From Siniperca chuatsi (Eukaryota; Chordata; Actinopteri; Centrarchiformes; Sinipercidae): 64,000 nucleotides of DNA. The stretch spans positions 3,374,945-3,438,944 of the forward strand of contig NC_058062.1 in assembly GCF_020085105.1 (NCBI RefSeq). The letters are read 5' to 3'. The notes under the pieces are model-generated. The model worked only from the letters and a program-made list of their open reading frames with translations. It did no database searches and had not been told where the DNA came from. The translations under genes and the position numbers were made by a program. Below, one piece after another: positions 11,774 to 23,250 of the stretch (position 1 is the first letter of the stretch; every line of letters starts with the position of its first letter).

Positions 11774-12012
11774 GTGATCATCTGTCGTTACCGTTTTTCT
11801 GCACAGTCGATCATTTATCTAAACAATAAACACCCTGCCCTGTTTCTAAACACCCCAGAAAGGGCATGTGACATTATGGTGGCATGTGTGATTCTCCACA
11901 ACATTGCCACAATTAGAGAACAATGTCCTCCTCAACCAGTGATCCTGATAACGATCCTGACACACGAGATGGAAGAGCAGTCAGAGAAACAATATGCTAC
12001 CATCATTTCTGA
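11774..12012 (+). pseudogene. PIF/Harbinger transposase C-terminal fragment, frameshifted
   Basis: The frame contains the HARBI1-type C-terminal signature PERACDIMVACVILHNIATIRE. The expected acidic tail and terminal DGRAVRETICYHHF are found in a different reading frame, ending at TGA 12,010-12,012, so a frameshift near 11,925 breaks the gene. The upstream DDE catalytic core is missing. A decayed autonomous-element relic. Confidence 0.8.
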
Positions 12013-12162
12013 GTGATCATCACCTCCCCAGTGTTTAATAAAGACAGTATTCCTTTCTTTTTATGTCTGTAAGTCTCCTTTATTTCCCACAAGTACAAAT
12101 GCAGTACAGTAGTTAATATTTTATGTTGTTCAAACAAGTAAAATCATCCACCTGTGGGCACC

Positions 12163-12990
12163 TCACCCACCTTTAACTGATGTTCCAGCAGTTCTATTTT
12201 TGTCTTTTGCAGCCTTTTGTGGTCCATTTCTAAATTAGATTTCTCAATTTGTTTCTCTAAGTACACCTGTTTCACAGGGAGCTGTAGGAACACAAAGGAT
12301 TGACATGAATTTCACAGTGCCAGGTCTACTTAGTTTCATTGTAAGTCATGAGCCAATGCTGAACAGCATCTTAGTGAGGTAAGTTGTGCTGTGGAGGTGG
12401 ATGGACCCTCTTCCTCACTGTAATTTCCAGCATTGCTCTGTTAGAGAAAAAGAAGGTGCACGTTTTATTATGGTACAACACTATCATCAACTGTTATTTT
12501 TAATGTATAAACATCAATAGGCCTCTCTGTATCTTCCTTCTCTGTGGCAGCTGACATGGTGTCATTATCCTTCTGTAATGAAAAGGAGTACTTGCAACTG
12601 CATGGACGTCTGTTATGGCAGAAGGCTCTAACCTTAACAGATTATGATATCTGAAGGACAACTAAGAATCTGAAAAAGTAACAGCAGTCAATTACAAAGA
12701 ATTGTGCCATTACAAGAAAATCAGTGTGCCAAGTTGTGTCTAAGATGGATGGGTGGGTGTCACTGAGGTAACACTGACAAAAGGATGAATGTACATATAT
12801 CATTCATTTGAATAACTAACCTCTTATGCAGGCCCTTGTGTCCTGGGGGGTGGTTGAGCTTCCTCCAGAGATGCCTTCAGAAATAGGTCGCCCACTGTTT
12901 TGATTGAGGCTGAAGAGATCTTCGGGCTCTGTGAGCGGTGGTGGACCCCCACCTGTTTTTCAGGCATCAGCGTTTTTTCTACTGGCTATA
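12163..12990 (-). pseudogene. Harbinger MYB/SANT-like accessory protein remnant
   Basis: Blocks on the minus strand match the second gene carried by fish Harbinger elements. Near 12,840-12,960 there is TGGGPPPLTEPEDLFSLN followed by NSGRPISEGISGG. Near 12,400 there is NYSEEEGPSTST. At the end, 12,163-12,290, a coiled-coil tail VYLEKQIEKSNLEMDHKRLQ...ELLEHQLKVG ends in TGA. The blocks sit in different frames and the N-terminal SANT/MYB domain is not seen. The gene converges on the transposase relic. Confidence 0.72.
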
Positions 12991-13608
12991 ATGGAGGTCA
13001 AATGTGAACATATCCAGTAAGCACAAATTTGGAAACTTGTATGTATAAAGGCATTTAGGTGTTAGCAGTGTTGGTATGGCTGAAAAGTGAACTTTTTTTT
13101 TTGCTTAGAAAATTTCACTAACTGTATTGTTAGTGAAAAATGTATTGCTGTTTTTCTTAAATACATACTCACATTTTGCATACGCATTCATTCAAGATTT
13201 CTAACTCCACTGGGGAGAAGTAGGAGGATCGAGCCCTTTTTTGCTCCTGTTGCCATGATGAATCATGTTATCTGCCTTCCATTGATGAGGGCTTTTTATC
13301 TCATCATGCATGTGCTTTACTCAGGGTTAACTTAACTCAGAGATGATTAAACTAATTGTTATCAACTGTCCTGAAACCGAAAACTCTGAGTTTGACAGCT
13401 CAGAGTTAGTCAACCCAGAGTTTGGCTGATCCTCTCCACCGACATGAGGCTGTTGGTTTGATTACATACTGAGTGTAAACTGCACTGAGTCTAAAGTGAC
13501 ATGATGACCAGAATTCATCCACACAGTCTGCGTGATTCTGCAAAACTAAGGGAGTAATCACACTGGTGAAGCAAACCTGCTCACACACGCAGAGAGAGAA
13601 AGACTGAG

Positions 13609-13656
13609 ACACACACACACACACACACACATCCCCATCCCAAAAACAAAAACAAA

Positions 13657-13706
<50 letters not shown>
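13609..13706. repeat. Double (CA)n microsatellite
   Basis: Two (AC)n tracts, 13,609-13,631 and about 13,658-13,706, are separated by a short CCCCATCC/AAAAACAAA spacer. A cysteine/valine-repeat ORF on the minus strand here is an artefact. Confidence 0.97.
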
Positions 13707-13708
<2 letters not shown>

Positions 13709-14320
13709 CCCTGCTGTTCTCTGCTCACAGACTTGTATGAAGTCACATGCTGTGAGCATGGAAAAACACGTTTCCTAGCACATGCCCTCTGTCTCTCTCT
13801 AGCTCGTCTCTTTTTGTCTCTCCTGTATTTTGCACTGTCTCCTCTCTATTCGTCCTTTCTGACTCTCTGTTTCCTTGCACTGTTTTTACATCTCTCTCTG
13901 TTTCTATCTCATAAACAAAAACCCTGTTATGCTGATGTTATGGACCTGTGTGCCAGTGTATTCCCACGTTTATGCTTCTTGCAGGAGAGCAGTGTGAAAC
14001 AGAAAGCAGAAAACAGGTAATGAATGTCCACATGGCACAGCTGACCATTTTTAATTCAGCTGTCTCATTTTTCCATGACACAGAGCGTAAACAATCTGGA
14101 CCCAGCAGAGCGCCTCATTAGACGACTGCTGTCTGCTCCCATTCCAATGTTAAGTTGATTGAAGTTATTGGTGTTGAGCCAAGCAATCCCTCTGTGAGGA
14201 AATGACTGCCACAATCAGAGTATAAGTGATTATCCACCACAATTAACTTCAGTTGGCTTTGATTGGCTTCTCCAATGTACTACTACTGTACATTGATGAT
14301 AGCAGTAGTTATCAACACAG
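13707..14320. other. Intergenic, nothing recognised
   Basis: The left part is a pyrimidine-rich stretch (CTCTCT-type, 13,785-13,915) that gives a leucine/serine-rich false ORF. The rest shows no gene or repeat. Confidence 0.5.
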
Positions 14321-14324
14321 CGAC

Positions 14325-14565
14325 GGATTTGCATCACATGACTTGGACTCGAGTAAGACTTAAAAGGTCATAAACCTGCTGACTTTAGACTCAAAATCAG
14401 AGAGCGTTGCAACTCAACTTTCTTCTTTAAATGTAGTAATTAAATGAAATATGGCATTATATTTGGGGAAGGGTGCATAATGACTTGCTCAGGACTCTAA
14501 ATGTAAAGTTTAGGACTTAATTGTGAGTCTTGACTTGGGACTTGTTGGTCTTGACTAATGTTTTG
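14325..14565. repeat. Dispersed ACTTGGACT-type repeat
   Basis: It carries repeated ACTTGGACT / GACTTGGGACTTG / TCTTGACT words, the signature of a teleost dispersed repeat made of degenerate short tandem words. Boundaries are approximate. Confidence 0.5.
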
Positions 14566-14579
14566 TGGCTCAATGGGAA

Positions 14580-14705
14580 CAAATCTGCCTGAAACCAGAA
14601 GAGTGGAGGCTGTTGTAGCAGCAGATTAATGCCCATAGTGTCTGAATGACATGTTCAGCCATCACATCTGGTTGTAATGTTCAGGTGCCCACATGTTGTA
14701 TCCTG
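14580..14705 (+). mobile_element. Second Tc1/mariner 3' end relic
   Basis: Text shared with the 3' end of the copy at about 9 kb: CAGAAGAGTGGAGGCTGTTG, CAGCAGATTAATGCCCATAG, and a terminal GTTCAGGTGCCCACA. Only the 3' end of the transposase and the 3' non-coding region are kept. Confidence 0.7.
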
Positions 14706-17700
14706 AACTCTGAGGCATGATGGTAAAGTAATAACTGCAAACTGAAAAAGGGAAGCGTATGAACCTTTAGTCATTCATGCAACCCTCTCATCTAAGCTGA
14801 ACAGTTACATGATGCTGCAAACCCTGAATTAAGTTCAATTGTGTTTTTTGAATCTGTTCTTCCTGCAGTACCAGCTCAGGTGCTTGTAAGCAACTATTTG
14901 GCATTAGTAAAATATCATTTAGGGGAAAGTTTATACAAAACGTATCTGCAAAATGTTCACTGTCAACACTTCAACAGGTTATTCCTACATGTGACGAAGT
15001 GCAGTTAAGAGAAACCGCTCAACCACAAAGTAATGAAAGACTGTGGTCAGGTTAACTACAGATCGTTAAAGAAAAAGGATTATTACTTTCTAAAGGTGAT
15101 CATTTTCTGTTGAAGCAGTATGTTTGGGCAGGACACAGTGAAAGATCAGTCTGTAATGTAATGGGATATCAGTTATGGAGGCAAAGGTTGTTTAGTTTGA
15201 AATAAAGGGAAAAAAGGCGGAATTGTCCCAAAATTGTGATGGCTTAGTTGGTTGGACTTCTTACACCCACTAGTGCAGCATGAGGTCACCATTAAAGATT
15301 AACTATTTTCCAGGAAGTAACAGTTTTCCAGGAAATTGAAGTCCCTATTTAATGGGATCTTTAAGGCACTGAATGATTTTTGGTACACGCCCTAATATTA
15401 GGCCCAATAGTTCCCCAAATCATGTTGTTGTTCAACTCTTTATGACTGAAGTCTAAAGGGCGTAGAGTTTTCATCCAACATCAGCAGTGAGCTATCACAA
15501 AGTTAAGATTTAGATACATTACTGGGTGCTTTACAACAGTATTATGAAGTGTATCTTCAAGTTTAGACTCTTAAAGTCTCATGGTACAGGTTAGATGACC
15601 GAGATCATGTTCAGATTATAAAACTGCTGAACCAGGATGCCAGTGTGAAAACACCCATCCACCTTAATATCTACACCCTCTGTTTTATCTGCACTCTACT
15701 TCCTGCAATGGCACTGAATGCTCCCCATGTAGAGCTTTTGCATAAGATAATTCATCAGAACCTGTGCAGCTTCATTTGCCTCTTGTGGTTCTGATTTGAC
15801 TGATTATCTCAGGTTATCACGCAATACAAGCATTCTCTGAGCTAGCTTTAGCATGTTGGCTGCAGCTTGTTTGACAAACAGGTCTACTGACCACATTTAG
15901 AAGAGTCTTACTTAAATGATGAAGTGAAAAGATGTAAATGAACAGTGAATGTTCACTGTGTTTTCATGCACTCAGTAATCTATCTATTGGCAGAACTCCA
16001 GTTTAAGTCTTACTTGGGCTGAACCAAAGGTGAAATAAATTTCCATGCCGCCGGAACCGGTTTAATATGGGAGTGAGCCAAATATCTTGACTGGGTTTCT
16101 CATAATCAGAATGTTTATGCTCGCCTACTTAGAGTCAGGTTTGTTTAGTTAAAATGGGTTAAGAACTGAATTCTCTCAGGTAAATGCACCGTTGGTCTAG
16201 CTGAATGGACAAGGCACACAGCGTCCTTCAGGCTCATCAGGCCCGTCTGTTATTTCCGGTGTACCGGTGTTGGTACGGCAACAGCAGCTGCTGGCCCGGC
16301 GGTACCGTCCTCCTGCCTTCAGGCGGTCAGAGCAGAGCCAGGCCAGCGTCTGCAGAGCCAGCTGAGGCTTTGGAGTGGAGGAGGGAAGGAGGACGAGTTG
16401 TGTGTGTTATTGTACGAGTGTGTGAGTTTGGCAGGGTTGTCCTAGTGTTGTCATGGAAGCCCCTTGGAGGCACGCCAGACAGCCTCCAAGTGGTTCACAC
16501 AGGTGCTAATGTCATAGCTCTAACAACTAACAAGCATTTAGTTACTATGGAGCTGGATCTGCTCTGTGATAAACAATGGGAGGGACAGGAAGTCTTTAAG
16601 AACAGGGCTCAACTAGATTTTATGAGCCAGATACCAATACCAACAGTTTGAGACTGAAGCTTATTTTTTGTTGATATTCACTCTCTTTAAATTGACATGT
16701 GGTTTGTCATTTAACCTTATATATATTATTACGAACTCATGCTGTGCCTCCAAAATCTGTTCAAACCTACACAGCTTTATTTTAAAGTCTATGTAGATCT
16801 CAAAGATACCAAATATATCAGGCTGAATTTAGGAGAAATGTGTATAAAATGATGCACAAAACATCTATAGTTTTTCCATTTGGTGGAATGGATGTGGTAT
16901 ATGCAGTATGTGGTAATGTCAGACAAAGGGCAACACACCACTGACAGCTAAACAAAGGGGTAAAACTGGATGGAAATCAGCTGAAATAGAAAAGTATCTG
17001 AACAAATTTAGTGTACTCTGTTTCCATTCCTTGCTTCTAGCCTTTTTGCTCTGCCCTTTATAATCTCCCTCCAGTAACCTTGTGAAGATTACAGGCTGTG
17101 TAGGCCACCACTGTCACTCTGAAATATGAGCAACTTCCATTTGTTGATTTTTGTGACCTTTTTGAGGATGAAAAGCTGGAGGTTTGGTTGTAAACTGGCA
17201 CTGAAATAACCTCAGTATCAACTGAAACCAACTGATACAAAGTGGCTCTTATATTTTTAGGATAAAAATGTCGGTTTGATTATTCAAGCAATCATTTTGT
17301 CTATAAAATGTCAAAAAGTAGTGGAAAATGCCAATCACAATTGAATTTAATCCAATAATCGTTTCAGGACTAATATGTATCTATTAATCTGTATCATGTT
17401 TTTGTTCAGATATTGTAAAATCTGAGTTTTGATGTACGTTTACAACACTCAAAATGTTCCCAAACTACCAGTTGAACACGTAGTTTATGTCTCCCAATGA
17501 TAATCCATATAGTACAGCCTGTATTCCTGCAGTAGTGATCAGCCATGATTAAAATCACTACACGAATAGTACAGTGCACTATCACTAGAGCAAAAATAGT
17601 CGACCACTAGCTTTGACCAGCTGATAGGAGGATTACTTAGTAAATCCCCTGGTGTCCTGGAAATCTTAACAAGCCTCCTAAATGTGTCGGAGGGCACTTT

Positions 17701-18794
17701 AGATTATTGCAGTTACACAGAACCAGAAGTGAAAAAGGATCAAATATAACGTATAATACAGTGGTAGCGGTTACGTTACTGCTGTACAAGGTGAATGCTT
17801 GTCTTTCATGTGCTTCACATGCAGCTGCACATGCAGCTCCTGCGACTAAATCTGCATCAAGAATAAAGGATTAGTGCTTGTTCTCGTACCACACACTTAT
17901 TTCACCTCATTTAGAAGAAAATCATGGCAGAAACATGTGACTCAGACAGAACAAGTAATTTGTTGAGTGACATACTGTAGTTCCCCTCTAAAAATGTACA
18001 TTAACATCATAGTGTGTCCTTTCGTTTCCCAGACTCTATTGTTAAAGACTCTGTGGGATCACACCGGCCGAAGAGATGTGATGATGTGTTGTTACAACAA
18101 CAACAATATGAAACCTTAGAGAAATGAGGAACAAGCAGTTTCTCTGTTTCTAGGCAACATCGTCTCCGCTGACCGTGGTGACTTCAAATAATCAGAGGAG
18201 GGTTCATATTGTCACTCTCTTACGTGTTCTGGTTAACGCGACCTAGTTTCACATATATACTTACACTCTGGTTGCCTCTAAGCCAATCACCTCTTTAGAT
18301 GATGGTTTACTTACGTGCTCACTTTGACTTACTCGGACCACTTTTGCATCCTCTGCTTGCCAGAAAAAAATGAGAAGCAGCAGAACATTCAATTTAACCC
18401 TCAGTGCTCATCCACCTCTCCTTTAATAATACTGCTATTTCTGTCGTCGTCAGATGCCTGACCAATGCAATAATCACAGCACAGTGTGGGAGAATGTTCC
18501 TCAGCTACTGGTGGAGTATCAGTCTGGAATAAAACACGCTTCACTAGGAGCTGTCATATTTTCTTACATAAATATGGCTTTCAATTGAGCATTTTAGTGT
18601 CCAACGATGTGCTAAAAGCTGTTGATCCCATACAGGGAAACTAAAAGTGTCACAGCAGAAAAAGCAACAACAGAAATGCATAATGAAAAAGAGATACAAT
18701 AAAAAAACACACACAAAAAACAAATTAAATAGTAACCACAAAAATGTAGAGTTGAAACAAATATAATCACAAATTAAGTGAAAAGATAATTAAG
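14706..18794. other. Intergenic, mostly unexplained
   Basis: No gene was recognised. A GC-rich island at about 16,230-16,420 lies in a 148-codon open frame (16,205-16,651) that matches no family I know and has no clear splice context. A copy of the dispersed repeat described for foxk2 introns lies at about 17,272-17,372. Confidence 0.4.
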
Positions 18795-18861
18795 TTGACA
18801 AAACAATCTCAACTCCAAGGTCCAAAGGTGAGTGGACCTTGAGTTGAGATTGTTTTGCCAA
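18795..18861. repeat. Near-perfect hairpin, arms of 29-30 nt
   Basis: The left arm 18,795-18,824 and the right arm 18,833-18,861 are reverse complements except for one bulged C and one mismatch near the base. An 8-base loop (AAGGTGAG) separates them. The stem contains CAATCTCAACTC/GAGTTGAGATTG. It could be a miRNA-like hairpin, a short palindromic MITE, or a chance foldback relic; no coding frame is involved. Confidence 0.9.
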
Positions 18862-21800
18862 TAAATAAATATTGAAGTGGATCATTTAAGCCCAATATAA
18901 AAAAAATAAAGCTCTTAAAACTAGATTTTGACATGTTTCCTCTCTAAGACAAAGCCACAAAATGATCTAATAATGCAGAAGCAGCCTTAGTTGATCTTGA
19001 ACTTTAGTGGTGCAAATTCCCTTACAAATCAGCAACAAATCAACTTACCACAACAAATTGACATACAGTGAACCCGGGGCTTTTTAGACCCCCTCAGGGC
19101 CCTGGTTGGTAATCCAGCTTCGAAATTAATGAGCACTTTTCGTAGTCACCAAAATTTCAAGAGAATCTCAAAGCCTGAGGATGTTAAAAAACTACAGATG
19201 CTGCTTCTGTCCCTCTGATTTTGTCCTTCAAAAACTATTTAAACTGGTCCAACTCTAGCCAAGGCACACTTAATGAATTAACTGCAGTATTTTGTGTAAT
19301 TCATCTTTATTGTTCGGATCATTAAAAATGAGATATCTTCTACGTGACACTACTACTCTAAATAAAATGAATGAATAGGGAGTCTGATGTAATTATGTGA
19401 ATTTGTGATGATGCGGTGCAGTGGGTCCAAACTGATCTCTTCAAGTTCATCCCGAGGCACAAGAGGGGTTAGTAAGCTTGCACTCAGGGGTTGTACGGGG
19501 TAAGACTCTCTCCTGGTTTGTGTCACTGTACGGGCGGGGCTCAGGACGCCGCTCAGGGCACACAGCAGATGGCGGCTGCAGGTTCAGCGCCGGCCACGCT
19601 TTGACTGACTCGTCTGTGTCAGCAGTGTATGTCTGCAGCAAACAGGATCCTACAGAAAAGATAAGGCAATACTGGGAGAACAGCAGAGCCATCCATTATT
19701 GATCATATGACTGACCTGATCACTGTTAAACACTCCGTGACTGTGGTGTATAGGGTAATTACCAAACCATTTTATGCAGATTTGAGATCACAGATGTTTT
19801 TTTTAAATTTAGAATTATAACTTGCCAATTGCCAAAGGATGTAAAATGACTCTTTGCATAATAGAGTATGCTAGAGGTGACAAGTGACAAGGCTGGAAGG
19901 AACAAATTGCCTTTACTGTTTCCAAAAGTCCAAGACCATTAGACTAAAAAAAAGTCAGATTTCTTCAAAGAAGCAGTGCTTCCACTAGAGAAGAATATTT
20001 TGGTCCTTTTTCCCCTCTGTACAGAGCTCATTTGAAGCAGACAGCGTCCTCCATCTCGCACACGTTGGATGATTTTCTGTTGTTCGCTGTGGAGGACGAG
20101 GCAGAGAACAGTACCTATAAACGCACCACTGAGCCAGGCAACAAAGACACACTGAAACATGCAGGCAGCTGTGTGGGCTGCATGTTCCCACTGAAACCAT
20201 GCTAAGATGCTACACTTTCCTTGCTGCTTATACTGGAAAGGATTTAATGTTTAAATGCACAAGGAATGTCATACAATTTTGTAAAATGAGCGCAAACTGT
20301 AAAATGCAGGCTGTGGACACAAAATGTACCAACATTATGTTTGCACTGGCATTAAAACTCTTGGAGGGAGGTGGGTAATGGCGACAGTAGGAGCTTCTGA
20401 CTGTGGCTAAATCAGCGGCAGGTTCAGGCTGTTGGTTGGTATTACATAATGAAAAACAAACATCCATGCCAGTGTTATACTTCATATTTATGAAGAAACA
20501 CTAACGATGGTATGTAACTTTTAAAAACAAATTCTTCCTCTTACAAATGAAAAGTGAATTCATAAGCAATATAATAGTTACTGTGTGTAAGGGAAACATT
20601 ACAGTCACTTACTTGGAAAATCTTAAGTGAAAAATGCACTTATTGGCTGCTCAACAAAACAAAAACTGAAGTTCTACTGCCACTATGGTGCAAGTATAAT
20701 TGAGAAATTAGATTTATCAAAGGGCGGATGTTTAGTTTCAACAGATTGTTGCTGGTGGGGGCCCCCTCAACAAGTGTTCTGGGTCCCAATGAGGACGGGG
20801 GCAGGCCTGTGTCTTCCTGAACGACCCTGTCTGTTCCAGAAGAGAAGTTATGGTCTGGTTATATTTGGGCATTTAAAACGACTTTGGTTTAGTAGTTACT
20901 TTGTTTACTTTACTTAGTTTAGGGAAATATTGTGATCATGGTTAAAAGAAACCAAGGCTGACTTTGGCTACTTCCTTTGCTACTGAGAGAGGATGGCCAT
21001 TATTGTTGCACAACTGCAAGAGATTGCTTGTAAGGAACTTTTGAACAACACATTCTTCCTTTTACAAATTAAAAAATGTAATTCATAAGAAAATTGATAC
21101 ACATTTGCTCAATTCAGTACACTCAGGGGTACTGCTGCTACAACCTTTCTTGGTCTGGTATAACCAATAACTTGTGGGGGCTAATATTAGCTAATGCTAA
21201 CAAACTTTACTGTTACACTATGTTTTAGCTTTTACCATTATCTCGTAATGTCACTTGTGACCACGCTGGCTGCTTTTCAGCAAAAGTTAAAAACACCCCT
21301 TTGCCACTTTATGCGTCTTGGGCATATCAGGCAGTTATCCCATACCAATACCAAAACGCCAAGAGCCTTTGAAAGTGGTTTGATGCGCATTTGGCTCTCC
21401 AAGACACATATATAATTTTTACTCGTCGTAGTGTAATCGAATTAAACTCAAATTAGCCATCTCTCTTCCTATCAAATTAAAGCGGCAGGAAGAAAGCAGC
21501 TCCTGCATTTTCAACGCATATGGTCAAACAGAAGGCGGAACACACTGTTGTGGCGTTTCTGATCCCTGATCAGTTCAACACCGAATAATCTCTGTAGTCA
21601 GAGAGCGTTGATCTGTGGAGACACTGAAATGCCAAGTGTAAATGAGGCCTTAGTCTGACTTTAACCATTTCAACAAATGACCAGTGTTTCATTTTTCTGG
21701 TGCAGACAGTCTCGCTTCTTGGCATGAATAAGGAAACGTTAGAGGATCACAGCTGAAGGCTGTTGTTGTTATTCTTCTCCCTTTTTGCACAGAACTTGTA

Positions 21801-22785
21801 TCCTTATTTTACACATCTCAGAGAGTCTTTAATAATACACTATAATGTTCCCTCACACGTCACACAAGTTGTTTGTTGTTTTAAAGAAGCACATTGTTAT
21901 GTGGAAGGGTAATTGAAGATTGTCAGCTTCAGTTTTTATGTGACACGTCTGACACATTTTATTTACACCCTACTCTCATCCACACCTTCATACCTGTTGG
22001 GTGACACATTTTTCTTTATAAGCAATCATCAAAAACAGACAGTGATGTTCCTGTAACTGAAACATGAGGAAAGGATGGTCTGTGGCTTGTAAAAGCATCT
22101 TCGCAGCTTTCCTGTATGTTGCGGGAGCACAGGATAAATATTAGCTGCTACACTTCCTTTCCAGGAAACTAGAACCTCAGACTACTTTTGTATTTATCAA
22201 ATATAATGACTAAAGATGAGTTACAAAGAGGAATGTGGGAGCTACAAACAGCGAGGCAGATCAATCAGAAAGCCTGTTGGATGGGGTTTTATCACGCTGA
22301 GATGAAGCCATGACAGATTTCAAAAAAGGGGAACATCTGTACTCTCCATCTGTTAATGAAAGAAGGAAAAGGTTATCAGAGCCGCAGCAGGAAACTGATT
22401 TATTCCTGCTCATACGCTGTCTATTTTCTGACCAGTATCAATTTGAAACCTGCAGCTTTTTTTAATCCGAGACATTTAGCCTTTTCTTCAATGACATTGA
22501 CGCAATGACAGGTTACGTGATCTGTAGTTATTCTGTCGGTTATTTATTCAGCCTGATCACAATGAGAATTTATTGTAGCAGGAGGGAAAGAACGAGAGAA
22601 GCTAAGGGAACTGAGGAACTACGGGACTGTACGAAAATCTAAATTAATGGATCCTCCTGCAACACCCTCCCCACTATGTTAAAATAACACGTTGTATGAG
22701 TACAACAAACTGTCTAATAAGTAAAACTCAAACCAGCAATAACTCATAGAAAATAACTAGCAGAAACAAGTTTTGAAAACGTTGA
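18862..22785. other. Intergenic, nothing assigned
   Basis: AT-rich DNA. A small GC-rich patch at about 19,500-19,620 gives overlapping short open frames on both strands (plus 19,478-19,702; minus 19,447-19,692) without a recognised domain. No RNA gene was recognised. Confidence 0.4.
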
Positions 22786-23250
22786 CATTTCATCACCTTT
22801 TAAGTTGACATGGGGAACTTGTTAGCAAACAGTTGCTCATTTACACATCCAGAAGTTACAAAGCAACATGATACTAGAGCTAGATGAACTAGCTAGTTAG
22901 CTACATCTAAATATGGATCTGGCTGGGATAAGTGAATTCACTTGAGGTTAATTCACAGTCTGGTAACGCTTTTAAACCTTTTATTCTGTTGATGGGTAGA
23001 CTTTATCTTTTACTTACAAGGCATCTGTCACAGGACTAGCCTCACTCACTGAAGACGCAGCTCACGTGCTACAGAGATGCTACAGAGATGGAATCTGGGA
23101 AACGTAGTCCAATAGCAAGCAAAAGGTATCAGGAAGTAAGCAATCGAGCTCTGGAAAGCTGAGGGGAGCTGCAGATTCAGGGGATAGTTCTCTGTAGGTT
23201 CATTATAAAAATCAGGTTTATTATAAAAATATCGATTGCAGGCGCTTTAA
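22786..23250 (+). repeat. Dispersed repeat, copy 1 (family with copies at 26.5 and 35 kb)
   Basis: It shares two blocks in the same order with 26,566-27,060: CATCACCTTTTAAGTTGACA...CTCATTTACACATCCAGAAG near the start, and GGAGCTGCAGATTCAGG...TTCTCTG...GGTTCAT near the end (about 23,163-23,205). Divergence between copies is clear but alignable by eye. No coding capacity was recognised. Confidence 0.7.

Larger units (their letters stand above)
11760..13435. mobile_element. PIF/Harbinger DNA transposon, decayed
   Basis: This unit covers the convergent transposase (plus) and MYB-like (minus) remnants and ends on the right in DNA rich in AACTCAGAG/GGTTAACT motifs in both directions (13,318-13,430). 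Those motifs are typical of subterminal regions of fish Harbinger elements. The left terminus is not visible, and the transposase is truncated there, so the exact element bounds are uncertain. Confidence 0.6.

Noticed and set aside
13406..13759. 117-codon minus-strand ORF
   Set aside because: Mostly CVCVCV from the (CA)n microsatellite.
16205..16651. 148-codon plus-strand ORF over a GC-rich patch
   Set aside because: No recognised motif, no coherent splice sites, and one-off length in a GC-rich patch; insufficient support for a gene.
19447..19702. Overlapping ORFs on both strands over a small GC-rich patch
   Set aside because: Both are short and unrelated to any family I know; a GC-rich patch keeps frames open on both strands.
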